This document shows positions 27,500-36,172 of a stretch of DNA of 64,000 bases, in pieces. A program made the translations under genes and the position numbers. The DNA comes from JALORV01 sp963791235 (GTDB lineage Bacteria > Pseudomonadota > Gammaproteobacteria > Burkholderiales > Burkholderiaceae_F): positions 1,240,001 to 1,304,000 of the forward strand of contig CAWBRW010000029.1 of NCBI GenBank assembly GCA_963791235.1. The letters run 5' to 3'. Every line of letters starts with the position of its first letter. Position 1 is the stretch's first letter. The notes under the pieces are model-generated. The model was not told where the DNA came from. It was given only the letters and a program-made list of their open reading frames with translations, and made no database searches.

Positions 27500-28169
27500 G
27501 CGGCCCAGCGTAGAGGTGATGCGCCTGAATATAGTCGAGGACGGGAGGCGGCACCGAGGTGGCCAGTCGGGCCTCCTCGGCGGGGGTGCGCGTCTGCCCG
27601 AGCAGGCGCCGTACTTCGGTCGCCGACACGTCGACGGGCGTCATCGCGAGGTCGACCACCTGCCCGGCCGGGCTCTCGGCCAGGTCCCCGGGATACTTCA
27701 GGTAGCGCGAGTCGCGCAGCTTCTGCAGCACCGGGTTCAGGTGCGGCGGTGCCGCCGCTCGACGCGCGACCGCGATATGCGCGAGATCGGGGATGCGTTC
27801 CCACTCGCGCCAGGTATCGAAGCGTTCGAACTGGTCTGCGCCCATGATCAGCACCAGCGGAACGTCGGGTCCCAGACGGGCGCGCAGGTCGCGCAACGTA
27901 TCGATCGTGTAGGTCGGTCCGCCACGTTCGATTTCGGCAAGATCGACGATCATGCGGCGTCGCGTGAACGGCAGTTCATTGTCGATGGCGAGCCGGAGCA
28001 TCTGTGCTCGATGTTCCGCCGGCGTCAAGTCCTCCTTCTGCCACGGCCGTGCCGCCGGAAGGAAGTGCACCTCGGCGATTGGCAGGTTCGCCAGGGCGTC
28101 GCGCGCGAGTTGCAGGTGCCCCACGTGGATCGGGTCGAAGCTGCCGCCGAGCAGGCCGATCGGTTCCAT
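27489..28169 (-). CDS. nadD: Nicotinate-nucleotide adenylyltransferase
   Basis: NadD transfers AMP from ATP to nicotinate mononucleotide, giving deamido-NAD, the penultimate step of NAD synthesis. The 226-residue protein has the nucleotidyltransferase motif GGSFDPIHVGHLQLA at the N-terminus and the second ATP-binding signature near the end (VSATEVRRLLGQ). A family-typical MIVDLAEIERGGPTYTIDTL lies in between. It begins 13 bp after the hemF stop and overlaps rsfS. Confidence 0.94.
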   Translation of the reverse strand: MEPIGLLGGSFDPIHVGHLQLARDALANLPIAEVHFLPAARPWQKEDLTPAEHRAQMLRLAIDNELPFTRRRMIVDLAEIERGGPTYTIDTLRDLRARLGPDVPLVLIMGADQFERFDTWREWERIPDLAHIAVARRAAAPPHLNPVLQKLRDSRYLKYPGDLAESPAGQVVDLAMTPVDVSATEVRRLLGQTRTPAEEARLATSVPPPVLDYIQAHHLYAGPHGH

Positions 28170-28182
28170 CAGTCGAGCACCA

Positions 28183-29121
28183 TCACGCCCAGTCGCGCGG
28201 CTTGAGGAAGTCGCTGTAGAGCCGCGCCTCGGCGCTGCCCGGCTCGGGATGCCAGTCGTACTTCCAGTGCACGACCGGCGGCAGCGACATCAGGATCGAT
28301 TCAGTACGGCCGCCGGACTGCAGCCCGAACAGCGTGCCGCGGTCGAACACGAGGTTGAACTCGACATAACGACCGCGGCGGTAGGCCTGGAACTCGCGCT
28401 CGCGCGGGCCGTACTCGCGGTGACGGTGGCGCTCGACGATCGGCACGTAAGCATCGAGGAAGGCGTCGCCGACGGCGCGCATCATCGCGAAGCTCTGGTC
28501 GAAGCCCAGTTCGTGAAAGTCGTCGAAGAACACGCCGCCGATGCCGCGCGGTTCGTTGCGATGTTTCAGGAAGAAATACTCGTCGCACCACTTCTTGAAG
28601 CGCGGGTGCAAGTCGTCGCCGAACGGTGCCAGCGCCTGCTTGCAGGTTGCGTGGAAGTGGCGCGCGTCATCCTCGGTCGCGTAGTAGGGCGTCAGGTCCA
28701 TGCCGCCGCCGAACCAGTACACATCCGGCTGACCTTCGGCCTTGGCGAGGAAGAACCGCACATTCATGTGCACCGTCGGCACATGGGGGTTGCGCGGGTG
28801 GAACACCAGCGACACGCCCATCGCCTCGAATCCGCGGCCCGATAGTTCCGGCCGCTGCGCCGTGGCTGAGGGCGGAAGCTTCGATCCGACGACGTGCGAA
28901 AAGCCGACGCCGCCGCGCTCGAGCAGATTGCCCTCTTCAATGATGCGTGTGAGTCCGCCGCCACCCAGCGGCGAGCCGGCCGGCTTTTCCCAGCTGTCGG
29001 CACGGAACGGCCTGCCGTCGAGCAGCTCGAAGACGCCGACGATGCGCTGCTGCAGGTCGAGCAGGTACTCGCGGACCGACTGCGCGTCGACGAACTCCGG
29101 CGCGGTGACGTAGGCGCTCAT
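28183..29121 (-). CDS. hemF: Oxygen-dependent coproporphyrinogen III oxidase
   Basis: HemF converts coproporphyrinogen III to protoporphyrinogen IX using O2 in heme synthesis. The 312-residue protein shows family signatures: GVGFSHVVGSKLPPSA, FHPRNPHVPTVHMNVRFF, YWFGGGMDLTPYYATEDDARHFH, FFDDFHELGFDQSF and YVEFNLVFDRGTLFGLQSGGRTESILMSLPP. I start at the ATG at 29121 (MSAYVTAPEFVDAQSV), which overlaps the stop of the S9 peptidase by 4 nt; a longer open frame upstream is only the shadow of that gene. Being O2-dependent, it is the aerobic counterpart in an organism that also respires nitrate; an anaerobic HemN would be expected elsewhere. Confidence 0.95.
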   Translation of the reverse strand: MSAYVTAPEFVDAQSVREYLLDLQQRIVGVFELLDGRPFRADSWEKPAGSPLGGGGLTRIIEEGNLLERGGVGFSHVVGSKLPPSATAQRPELSGRGFEAMGVSLVFHPRNPHVPTVHMNVRFFLAKAEGQPDVYWFGGGMDLTPYYATEDDARHFHATCKQALAPFGDDLHPRFKKWCDEYFFLKHRNEPRGIGGVFFDDFHELGFDQSFAMMRAVGDAFLDAYVPIVERHRHREYGPREREFQAYRRGRYVEFNLVFDRGTLFGLQSGGRTESILMSLPPVVHWKYDWHPEPGSAEARLYSDFLKPRDWA

Positions 29122-31118
29122 GCCGCCTTGAGGTGCCGGCCGATGAAGCCCAGCACCGTTTCGTACCACGCGACGATATTGCGCGGCTTCAGGATCCAGT
29201 GGTTCTCGTCCGGGAAGATCAGCAGCTCGCTCGGCACGCCGTGGTACTGCAGCGCTTCGAACAGGTTCAGCCCTTCGTTGATCGGGCAGCGATAGTCGAG
29301 TTCGCCATGGATGATCAGCGCCGGCGTCTGCCACTGCTTGATGTGACGGATCGGTGCATAGCGATCGAACGCCGCGGCGTCGGCGTAGGGATCCTCGCCG
29401 CCCATCTCCAGGTACCACCAGGCGGGATGGTCGGTGGTGCCGGTGAATTGCGCCATCGTCGTGACGCAGGCATGCGTGATCAGGCACTTGAAGCGCTGTG
29501 TCTGCGTGCCGATCCAGTTGGTCATGTAACCGCCGAAGCTGCCGCCCATTGCCATGATGCGATCTGCATCAACGTCGGGGCGTTTCTCGATGGCATCGGT
29601 CACCGCCATCAGGTCCTCGTAGCACTGCTTGCCCCAGACATTGCCCCAGATGCCCTGGACAAAATCCTGGCCAAAGCCGGTGGATCCGCGCGGATTCGGT
29701 TGGACGACGGCATACCCTGCGGCCACTGCCAGCAGCGGATTCCAGCGCCAGTGCCAGGCATCCGAACTCATGCCGATGGGGCCGCCGTGGATCCACAGCA
29801 GCGTCGGCAACTTGCCTGCGACCTTGGCGGGCCGTGTCACGAAATACTGGATGGGCGTGCCATCGGTCGACGGCGTGCTGCAGTGCTCGACCTCGACCCA
29901 GTCGGGAAACGAGAAGCCCGACAGCCGGGCCAGTGTCTGCGGCGGCGAATCCAGCTGTAGCGTTACCGCGAAAGCTTCGGGCGGCTCGCGGAATGTCGAG
30001 CGGATCCCGACCACGCGGCCGTCCTTCAGCACGCTGATGTCGCTGTGCGAACCGGCACTGCGCGCGACGGTGATGCGCTCGACCTTCTCGCTCTGCGTGT
30101 CGATGGCGAACACTGGCACGTGGCCGTCCAGGTCCGCCGTGAAGACAAGCGTCCGGCCATCAGCGGTCCAGTCGCCCGGTTGCGGCCACGCGTCGAACGC
30201 GGAGCCGATTTCGCGCAGCGACCCGCTGGCCGCGTCGATCAGCGTCAGCGTCGGGCGCATTGCCTTCGATTTTGAGCGGGTCGAACGAACCACTGCGAGC
30301 GTCTTGCCATCCGGCGAGAACAGCGGCGTCTCGTTGTTGGTGTTCGTCGCCGCACCGAGCGTGCGCGCGGCCTTCGTTGCCACGTCGAACAGCCTGATCG
30401 CCGTATCCAGTTCACGATCTTCACCGACCGACTGCCAGGTGACCGCGATCATCCGGCCGTCTGCGGATACGTCGAGCGCCGGCTCGATCGACAGTTCGCG
30501 CCGGGCCTCGGGCGTCAGGTCCACCCGGTTGGTGCCGTCCGCTGCGCACACGATCAGGTGCGTATCGGCCATGTTGTCGTTCTGGTGCAGCCAGTGGTCC
30601 CAGTGCCGCACCGGCTGCTGCCGAAAATGCCGCGCGCTGGTGTGTTTCTTGCGCCGATCGGTGGCCGTTTCGCGCTGCTTGTCGTGCTCAACGCCCGGCA
30701 GCACCGGGGCGAACAAGGCAAGCACCGCGGCCTGCCTGGCGAAACGGAATGACTCGACGCCTAGCGGTTCGTCAGTCAACTGCTGCGGCTCGCCGCCATC
30801 GGCCGGCAGGAGCCAGACCTGCATCCGCTTTTCAGCGTCCTCGTCCGGCTTAACCTCGGTGGGTTGCCGGTTTGACAGGAAGCCGAGTGCCCCATCGTGC
30901 CGAAAGCAGGGCGCCGCGTCCTTGCTGTCGCCGCGCGTCAGTTGCACCGGGGCGCTGCCGTCCGTCGGCACCTTCCAGAGGTCCGACACGTACTTCACGC
31001 CTTCGCGGTCGACGCGCTGCACGGCCACTGCGAGCCAGCGGCCATCCGGCGCCGGCGCGATGGACGAGACGCGCTTCAGCGCGATGTGCTGTTCAACGTT
31101 GTAGGTGGTGGTGGTCAT
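29118..31118 (-). CDS. S9 family prolyl oligopeptidase-type peptidase
   Basis: The 666-residue protein has an N-terminal beta-propeller (about residues 1-390, repeated WD-like blades such as GRWLAVAVQRVDREG and LFSPDGKTLAVVRST) and a C-terminal alpha/beta hydrolase. The catalytic Ser is S527 in GGSFGGYMTNWIG; the Asp is in HGELDYRCP and the His in DENHWI. It resembles the acylaminoacyl-peptidase/DPP subgroup that trims short peptides. I see no signal peptide, so it is probably cytosolic. It overlaps hemF by 4 nt but is separated from purD by 136 bp, so it appears to have been placed in the housekeeping operon and to drive hemF translation. Confidence 0.9.
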   Translation of the reverse strand: MTTTTYNVEQHIALKRVSSIAPAPDGRWLAVAVQRVDREGVKYVSDLWKVPTDGSAPVQLTRGDSKDAAPCFRHDGALGFLSNRQPTEVKPDEDAEKRMQVWLLPADGGEPQQLTDEPLGVESFRFARQAAVLALFAPVLPGVEHDKQRETATDRRKKHTSARHFRQQPVRHWDHWLHQNDNMADTHLIVCAADGTNRVDLTPEARRELSIEPALDVSADGRMIAVTWQSVGEDRELDTAIRLFDVATKAARTLGAATNTNNETPLFSPDGKTLAVVRSTRSKSKAMRPTLTLIDAASGSLREIGSAFDAWPQPGDWTADGRTLVFTADLDGHVPVFAIDTQSEKVERITVARSAGSHSDISVLKDGRVVGIRSTFREPPEAFAVTLQLDSPPQTLARLSGFSFPDWVEVEHCSTPSTDGTPIQYFVTRPAKVAGKLPTLLWIHGGPIGMSSDAWHWRWNPLLAVAAGYAVVQPNPRGSTGFGQDFVQGIWGNVWGKQCYEDLMAVTDAIEKRPDVDADRIMAMGGSFGGYMTNWIGTQTQRFKCLITHACVTTMAQFTGTTDHPAWWYLEMGGEDPYADAAAFDRYAPIRHIKQWQTPALIIHGELDYRCPINEGLNLFEALQYHGVPSELLIFPDENHWILKPRNIVAWYETVLGFIGRHLKAA

Positions 31119-31254
31119 CTTCGTGCGTGTTCTGAGGGGGCCGGCGAAGGCGCCCGAGGGAGGCGCCGGGGCAAAGGTCGAGCATTGTGGCGGAAAGCGT
31201 GCCGCAAGGCATCTGTCGACGTCTGCCGGGGTCCGAGCGCCGGCGGGCGGCGCG

Positions 31255-32532
31255 CTAGAGCGTTCGCGGCCGCAGGGCCCGGTGACCGATGTCGTGGCGG
31301 TACTGCATGCCGTCGAATTGCACCCGCTCGACTGCGTCGTACGCGCTCTTCTGCGCCGCGCGTACCGTGTCGCCCAGCGCCGTCACGCACAACACGCGTC
31401 CACCGGTGGTGACCAGCGTGTCACCGTTGAATGCCGTGCCGGCATGGAACGTGATGCAGTCGTCGCGGTCTTCCGGCAGGCGTGTGATCGCGTCGCCCTT
31501 GCGTGGCGCGTCCGGGTAGCCGGCGGCCGCGACCACCACGCCGAGCGCCGTGCGTCGATCCCACTCCGCCTCGACCTGTTCGAGTCGACCGTCGATCGCG
31601 GCCTCGAGCAGCAGCACGAGATCAGACTTCAGTCGCGCCATGATGGGCTGCGTTTCCGGATCGCCCATGCGGCAGTTGAACTCCAGGGTGCGCGCTTCGC
31701 CATCGGGACTGATCATCAGGCCTGCATAAAGGAACCCCGTATACGGAATCCCTTCGGCCGCCATGCCATGGATCGTCGGCAGGATGATCTCGCGCATCAC
31801 GCGCGCATGGATCGTCGGCGAGACGATCGGGGCCGGCGAATACGCGCCCATGCCACCGGTGTTCGGACCGCGATCGCCGTCGAGCAGGCGCTTGTGGTCC
31901 TGGCTGGTGGCGAGCGCCAGCGCATTGCGCCCGTCGCTCATCACGATGAAGCTGGCTTCCTCGCCTTGCAGAAAATCCTCGATGACAACGCGCGCGCCGC
32001 TATCGCCCAGCGTGTTGCCGACGAGCATCGAATCGATCGCGGCCTCGGCTTCGGCCACCGTCGAGGCAACGACGACGCCCTTGCCGGCAGCGAGGCCATC
32101 GGCCTTGACGACGATCGGTGCGCCGCGCTGTCGTACATAGGCCCGCGCCGTGGCCGCATCGGTGAAGGTCTGGTACTCCGCGGTCGGGATGCCGTGGCGC
32201 TTCATGAAGGCCTTGGCAAAGTCCTTGGAGCTTTCGAGCTGGGCCGCCGCGCGTGTCGGGCCGAAGACCCTGAGCCCGTGCGCGCGGAACGCATCGACGA
32301 TGCCGCTCGCAAGCGGTGCCTCGGGGCCGACCACTGTCAGCGCGATGTCTTCTGACTTGACGAACGCGGCCAGCGATTCGTGGCTGTCGTGGGGGACGTT
32401 CTTCAGATGACGGTCGCGCGCGGTGCCGCCGTTGCCCGGGGCGACGTAGACGCGCTGTACGCGAGGGGACTGCGCCAGGCGCCAGGCCAGCGCGTGTTCG
32501 CGTCCCCCGCCGCCCACGACCAGAACTTTCAT
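31255..32532 (-). CDS. purD: Phosphoribosylamine-glycine ligase
   Basis: PurD (GARS) joins 5-phosphoribosylamine and glycine with ATP in purine synthesis. The 425-residue protein has the opening KVLVVGGGGREHALAWRL, the ATP-grasp segments (PIVVKADGLAAGKGVVVA, VIEDFLQGEEASFIVMSDG), NTGGMGAYSPAPI, and the metal site LEFNCRMGDPETQPIM. It follows yebC by 16 bp. Confidence 0.96.
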   Translation of the reverse strand: MKVLVVGGGGREHALAWRLAQSPRVQRVYVAPGNGGTARDRHLKNVPHDSHESLAAFVKSEDIALTVVGPEAPLASGIVDAFRAHGLRVFGPTRAAAQLESSKDFAKAFMKRHGIPTAEYQTFTDAATARAYVRQRGAPIVVKADGLAAGKGVVVASTVAEAEAAIDSMLVGNTLGDSGARVVIEDFLQGEEASFIVMSDGRNALALATSQDHKRLLDGDRGPNTGGMGAYSPAPIVSPTIHARVMREIILPTIHGMAAEGIPYTGFLYAGLMISPDGEARTLEFNCRMGDPETQPIMARLKSDLVLLLEAAIDGRLEQVEAEWDRRTALGVVVAAAGYPDAPRKGDAITRLPEDRDDCITFHAGTAFNGDTLVTTGGRVLCVTALGDTVRAAQKSAYDAVERVQFDGMQYRHDIGHRALRPRTL

Positions 32533-32548
32533 TCCGTGCGCTCCGTGC

Positions 32549-33274
32549 CTATTCCTCGAGCGCCGCCGTCGTGTAGACCTGCTGCACGTCGTCGAGATCG
32601 TCGAGCGCGTCGATCAGCTTCTGCATTTTTTCCGCGTCCTCGCCGGTGAGCACCGTTTCGGCCAGCGGCTTCATCGTGACTTCGGCCAGTTCCGGCTTAA
32701 GACCCGCCTTGTCGATGGCTTCGCGCACCGCTTCGAATTCGTTCGGCGCGGTGATCACCTCGATCGTGCCATCCTCGTTGGTGACGATATCCTCGGCGCC
32801 GGCATCGAGCGCCGCATCCATCACCGTCTCTTCCGATGTGCCGGGCGCAAACACCAGCTGTCCGCAATGCTTGAAGTTGAACGCGACGGAACCGTCGGTG
32901 CCGAGGTTGCCGCCGTGCTTCGACAGCGCGTGACGCACCTCGGCCACGGTGCGGGTACGGTTGTCGGTCATGCAGTCGATCATCAGCGCGGCACCGCCGA
33001 TGCCGTAGCCCTCGTAGCGGATCTCCTCGTAGCTCGCCCCTTCGAGCTTGCCGGCGCCACGCTGGATCGCGCTGGTGAGCTTGTCCTTCGGGACATTGCC
33101 CAGCCGCGCCTTGTCGAGCGCGAGCCGCAGCCGCGGATTCATTGACGGGTCGGGTCCGCCGTCACGGGCGGCGACGGTCACCTCACGGATGATCTTGGTC
33201 CAGAGTGAACCGCGTTTGACGTCCTGGCGGTTCTTGCGGTGCTGGATGTTGGCCCATTTTGAATGGCCGGCCAT
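32549..33274 (-). CDS. yebC: YebC/PmpR-type transcriptional regulator / TACO1-like translation factor
   Basis: The 241-residue protein opens MAGHSKWANIQHRKNRQDVK, the diagnostic YebC start, and contains ALDKARLGNVPKDKLTSAIQRG and EEIRYEGYGIGGAALMIDCMTDNRTRTVAEVRH. The acidic C-terminus (DALDDLDDVQQVYTTAALEE) is typical. The family was first described as DNA-binding regulators (PmpR); newer work shows some members help ribosomes through proline stretches, so both roles are possible. This would matter for the 12-proline lipoprotein at 60.2-60.7 kb. It is the first gene of the leftward operon that runs to rng. Confidence 0.95.
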   Translation of the reverse strand: MAGHSKWANIQHRKNRQDVKRGSLWTKIIREVTVAARDGGPDPSMNPRLRLALDKARLGNVPKDKLTSAIQRGAGKLEGASYEEIRYEGYGIGGAALMIDCMTDNRTRTVAEVRHALSKHGGNLGTDGSVAFNFKHCGQLVFAPGTSEETVMDAALDAGAEDIVTNEDGTIEVITAPNEFEAVREAIDKAGLKPELAEVTMKPLAETVLTGEDAEKMQKLIDALDDLDDVQQVYTTAALEE

Positions 33275-33386
33275 GGTGGGGCTCGAAAGCGCAAGCGTGG
33301 AAAGGATGGCAGTCTAGCGGACGGCCGGGTGCGGTCCGCGTCACCGCCATTGGCTAGACTGCGGCTGACATCGAGGGGAAGGAATC

Positions 33387-34928
33387 ATGAGCGAACCGCT
33401 GATCATCGCCATGGCCGGCGATACCGAGCTCGCGCTGCTGCCGGCGCTGGCCAACCGGCACGGCTGCATCACCGGCGCCACCGGCACCGGAAAGACGGTG
33501 ACGCTGCAGAAGCTGGCCGAGAGTCTTTCGCGCATCGGCGTGCCGGTATTCATGGCCGACGTGAAAGGTGACCTCACCGGCATTGCCAAGGCCGGCGCCC
33601 TCAGCGACAAGATGAAGAAGCGCCTGGACGAGCACCACCTGCCCGAGCCGCAGTGGGGCGCGTGCCCGGTCACGCTGTGGGACGTCTGGGGTGAGCAGGG
33701 CCACCCGGTCCGGGCGACGGTCTCCGACATGGGGCCCTTGCTGCTGGCGCGCCTGCTCGGACTCAACGAAACGCAGGAGGGCGTGCTTGCGATCGTCTTC
33801 AAGGTCGCCGATGACAACGGCCTGCTGCTGCTCGACCTCAAGGACCTGCGTTCCATGGTGCAGTTCATCGGCGACAACGCGGCGAAGATCAAGACCGAGT
33901 ACGGCAACGTCTCGTCGGCCTCGATCGGTGCGATCCAGCGCGGCCTGCTGCAGATCGAGGAGCAGGGCGGTGACCGCTTCTTTGGCGAGCCGATGCTCAA
34001 CATCGACGACCTGATGCAGGCTGTCGATGGCAAGGGGGTGGTCAACATCCTCGCAGCCGACAAGCTGATGAACAACCCGCGGCTGTATTCGACGTTCCTG
34101 CTATGGCTGCTGTCGGAACTTTTCGAGAACCTGCCCGAGGTTGGCGACCGCGACAAACCCAAGCTGGTGTTCTTCTTCGACGAGGCGCATCTGCTGTTTT
34201 CGGAGGCGCCGCCCGCGCTGCTGGAGAAGGTCGAGCAGGTCGTGCGGCTGATCCGCTCGAAGGGGGTCGGCGTCTTCTTCGTCACGCAGAATCCGCTCGA
34301 CATTCCGGAGAAGGTGCTGGGCCAGCTGGGCAATCGTGTCCAGCATGCGCTGCGCGCTTTCACGCCGCGGGACCAGAAGGCCGTGAAATCGGTGGCCGAG
34401 ACGATGCGGGCGAATCCGAAAATCGATGCAGCCAAGGCGATCACGGAACTCGGCGTCGGCGAGGCGCTCGTTTCGTTCCTCGACGCCAAGGGCACGCCGG
34501 GCATCACCGAGCGCGCCTGGGTGCTCGCTCCCGGTTCGCAGCTCGGGCCGATCACGCCCGAGGATCGCAGGAAGCTCGTTGCCAACTCGGTGGTGGCTGG
34601 CACCTACGACAAGGCTGTCGACCGGGACTCGGCGCACGAACAGCTGAAGGCGCGTGCCGGTGGGGGAGAGACGCTGCCTGGCGGCCAGGCCGGTGGTGCA
34701 GCGACGACCTCCGGGGGGCAGCCTGCGGGTGGCGCATCCGGCGGCGGTTTCATGGACGGCCTGAGCGACATCCTGTTCGGGTCGACGGGTCCGCGCGGCG
34801 GCAAGCGCGAGGGCATGGTGGAAGCCGCGGCCAAGAGCGCGGCGCGCTCGGTCGGATCATCACTGGCGCGGGAGATCACGCGCGGCATGCTGGGCGGCTT
34901 GCTGGGAGGCTCGAAACGCCGGCGCTGA
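33387..34928 (+). CDS. DUF853/HerA-like P-loop ATPase
   Basis: The 513-residue protein belongs to the DUF853 (YjgR) group of the HerA/FtsK superfamily. It has Walker A GATGTGKTVTLQK (about residues 31-43) and Walker B LVFFFDEAHLLF (about 255-266), followed by an arginine-finger-like region and the sensor-like VFFVTQNPLDIPEKVLGQLGNR. The last ~90 residues are Gly/Ser-rich and then basic (LAREITRGMLGGLLGGSKRRR), probably disordered. YjgR proteins have no settled role; DNA translocation is inferred from family only. It is divergent from yebC (112 bp spacer). Confidence 0.88.
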   Translation: MSEPLIIAMAGDTELALLPALANRHGCITGATGTGKTVTLQKLAESLSRIGVPVFMADVKGDLTGIAKAGALSDKMKKRLDEHHLPEPQWGACPVTLWDVWGEQGHPVRATVSDMGPLLLARLLGLNETQEGVLAIVFKVADDNGLLLLDLKDLRSMVQFIGDNAAKIKTEYGNVSSASIGAIQRGLLQIEEQGGDRFFGEPMLNIDDLMQAVDGKGVVNILAADKLMNNPRLYSTFLLWLLSELFENLPEVGDRDKPKLVFFFDEAHLLFSEAPPALLEKVEQVVRLIRSKGVGVFFVTQNPLDIPEKVLGQLGNRVQHALRAFTPRDQKAVKSVAETMRANPKIDAAKAITELGVGEALVSFLDAKGTPGITERAWVLAPGSQLGPITPEDRRKLVANSVVAGTYDKAVDRDSAHEQLKARAGGGETLPGGQAGGAATTSGGQPAGGASGGGFMDGLSDILFGSTGPRGGKREGMVEAAAKSAARSVGSSLAREITRGMLGGLLGGSKRRR

Positions 34929-34986
34929 CGCTCCGGCGGATGCAAGCCGCGAAGTCATTACAGGCGACCGGCTCCGCGGCTGAATC

Positions 34987-35439
34987 GTGATCGACTGGTC
35001 CGTGATCGAGGCCTGGCCGCTGGCAGGAGCGATTCGCCGATCGGTGTGGGCCTATCCGCTGCTTGAGACCCTGCACATTGGAGCGTTCGCCACGCTCGTC
35101 GGCAGTCTGGTGGTGCTTGAGTTGCGCGTGTTCGGTGCGCAACCGACGCTCTCGCATATAGCGCTCGGGCGCCTGGTGGTGCGCATCGCCATTCCGGTGT
35201 TCGCGACAGCGGCCCTGGCGGGCTCCCTGCTCTTCATCTCTGATGCTGTGCAGGTCGCCGCCAATCCTGCTTTCCGGGTGAAGCTGGTATTGATCCTGAT
35301 GGCGCTCGCGAATGCGGTCGTGTTTCATGCACGCGACTCGTTGCGGCGACATGACCGCATCGCGCGATGGCAGGCCGGCCTGTCGCTTGCCCTCTGGTTC
35401 GCCGTCATCGCGGCCGGTCGAATGATTGCCTATGTCTGA
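34987..35439 (+). CDS. Small integral membrane protein (DUF6644-like)
   Basis: The 150-residue protein has about four TM helices: ETLHIGAFATLVGSLVVLEL, LVVRIAIPVFATAALAGSLLF, VKLVLILMALANAVVFHA and AGLSLALWFAVIAAGRM. It resembles DUF6644 proteins, often encoded next to DUF6152 proteins as here. A conserved His in TM1 (LHIGAF) and another at HARDS could bind a cofactor such as heme, but this is a guess. The start is a GTG at 34987. Its stop overlaps the next start by 8 nt. Confidence 0.7.
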   Translation: MIDWSVIEAWPLAGAIRRSVWAYPLLETLHIGAFATLVGSLVVLELRVFGAQPTLSHIALGRLVVRIAIPVFATAALAGSLLFISDAVQVAANPAFRVKLVLILMALANAVVFHARDSLRRHDRIARWQAGLSLALWFAVIAAGRMIAYV

Positions 35440-35932
35440 TCTCAACCTTCCCTTGGGGATTCCCGTGATTCATCGCCGTCACCTCGTTCTCGCCGCGCTC
35501 GCGCTCGCTGCTGCGTCTGCAGCGGGGCATCACGGCTGGTCCAGTTTCGACCAGAACAAGCCGCTCTACCTCGCCGGGACTGTGAAGTCCGTGCGCTGGC
35601 AGAACCCGCACGCCGAGTTCGTGCTCACCGTTCCAGCCGGGCTCACGGTACCGGCCGATCTGGCCAGTCGGAAGGCGCCGGCGCAGAGCCAGTCAGTCGA
35701 CGGCGCGGGCCTCTTCAGGAAGGCCGCAGTTCCTCCGCAGTCCGCGGGCGACTGGGAGATCGAACTGGCGCCGCTTTCGCGCTTGAACGCGTGGGGCGCG
35801 GCCGAACTGAAGCCCGGCGAGCGCGTCGAACTCATAGGCTACGTACTGGCGAGCGGCGACAAGCGAGTATTCCGCGTCGAGTACCTGATGGTGAATGGCA
35901 AGGCCTACGGACTGCGATCGGGCCCGCAATGA
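35432..35932 (+). CDS. Exported DUF6152-like protein
   Basis: The 166-residue protein has a signal peptide (RRHLVLAALALAAASAAG) and then GHHGWSSFDQNKPLYLAGTVKSVRWQNPHAEF, which is the DUF6152 signature: an N-terminal HHGW and a small beta-barrel with WxNPH. The double histidine next to the predicted cleavage site may bind a metal. I start at the ATG at 35432; a TTG two codons earlier is possible. It partners with the DUF6644-like membrane protein by overlap, a pair seen in many betaproteobacteria. Function unknown. Confidence 0.72.
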   Translation: MSDLNLPLGIPVIHRRHLVLAALALAAASAAGHHGWSSFDQNKPLYLAGTVKSVRWQNPHAEFVLTVPAGLTVPADLASRKAPAQSQSVDGAGLFRKAAVPPQSAGDWEIELAPLSRLNAWGAAELKPGERVELIGYVLASGDKRVFRVEYLMVNGKAYGLRSGPQ

Positions 35933-36172
35933 AACTGGCAGCTTCGGCAATAGGGGCGCCGAGGAGAGAAAGGCAGTTGCCCGTAGAGATCTAACCAAGA
36001 CGGTCATCCCGAGCATCGCGAAGCGGACATTGGACCCATGTCCGTTAGGAGACGTGAGCAACGTGCACCGGGTGGCTGCCCGCTGATTGCGAAAACGAGC
36101 CCGCGTTTCCTCGCCAATCGACCGGCACCGGGGTCATGACTTCGGCTTGAACAAGCCAGCGCTGTGTCGAGG
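35933..36172. other. Intergenic spacer without recognisable gene
   Basis: These 240 bp lie between convergent genes (DUF6152-like, plus strand, and SGNH-like, minus strand). I see one short hairpin (GGACATTGGACCCATGTCC, imperfect) and no T-tract, tRNA or ORF with a plausible product. Confidence 0.5.
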
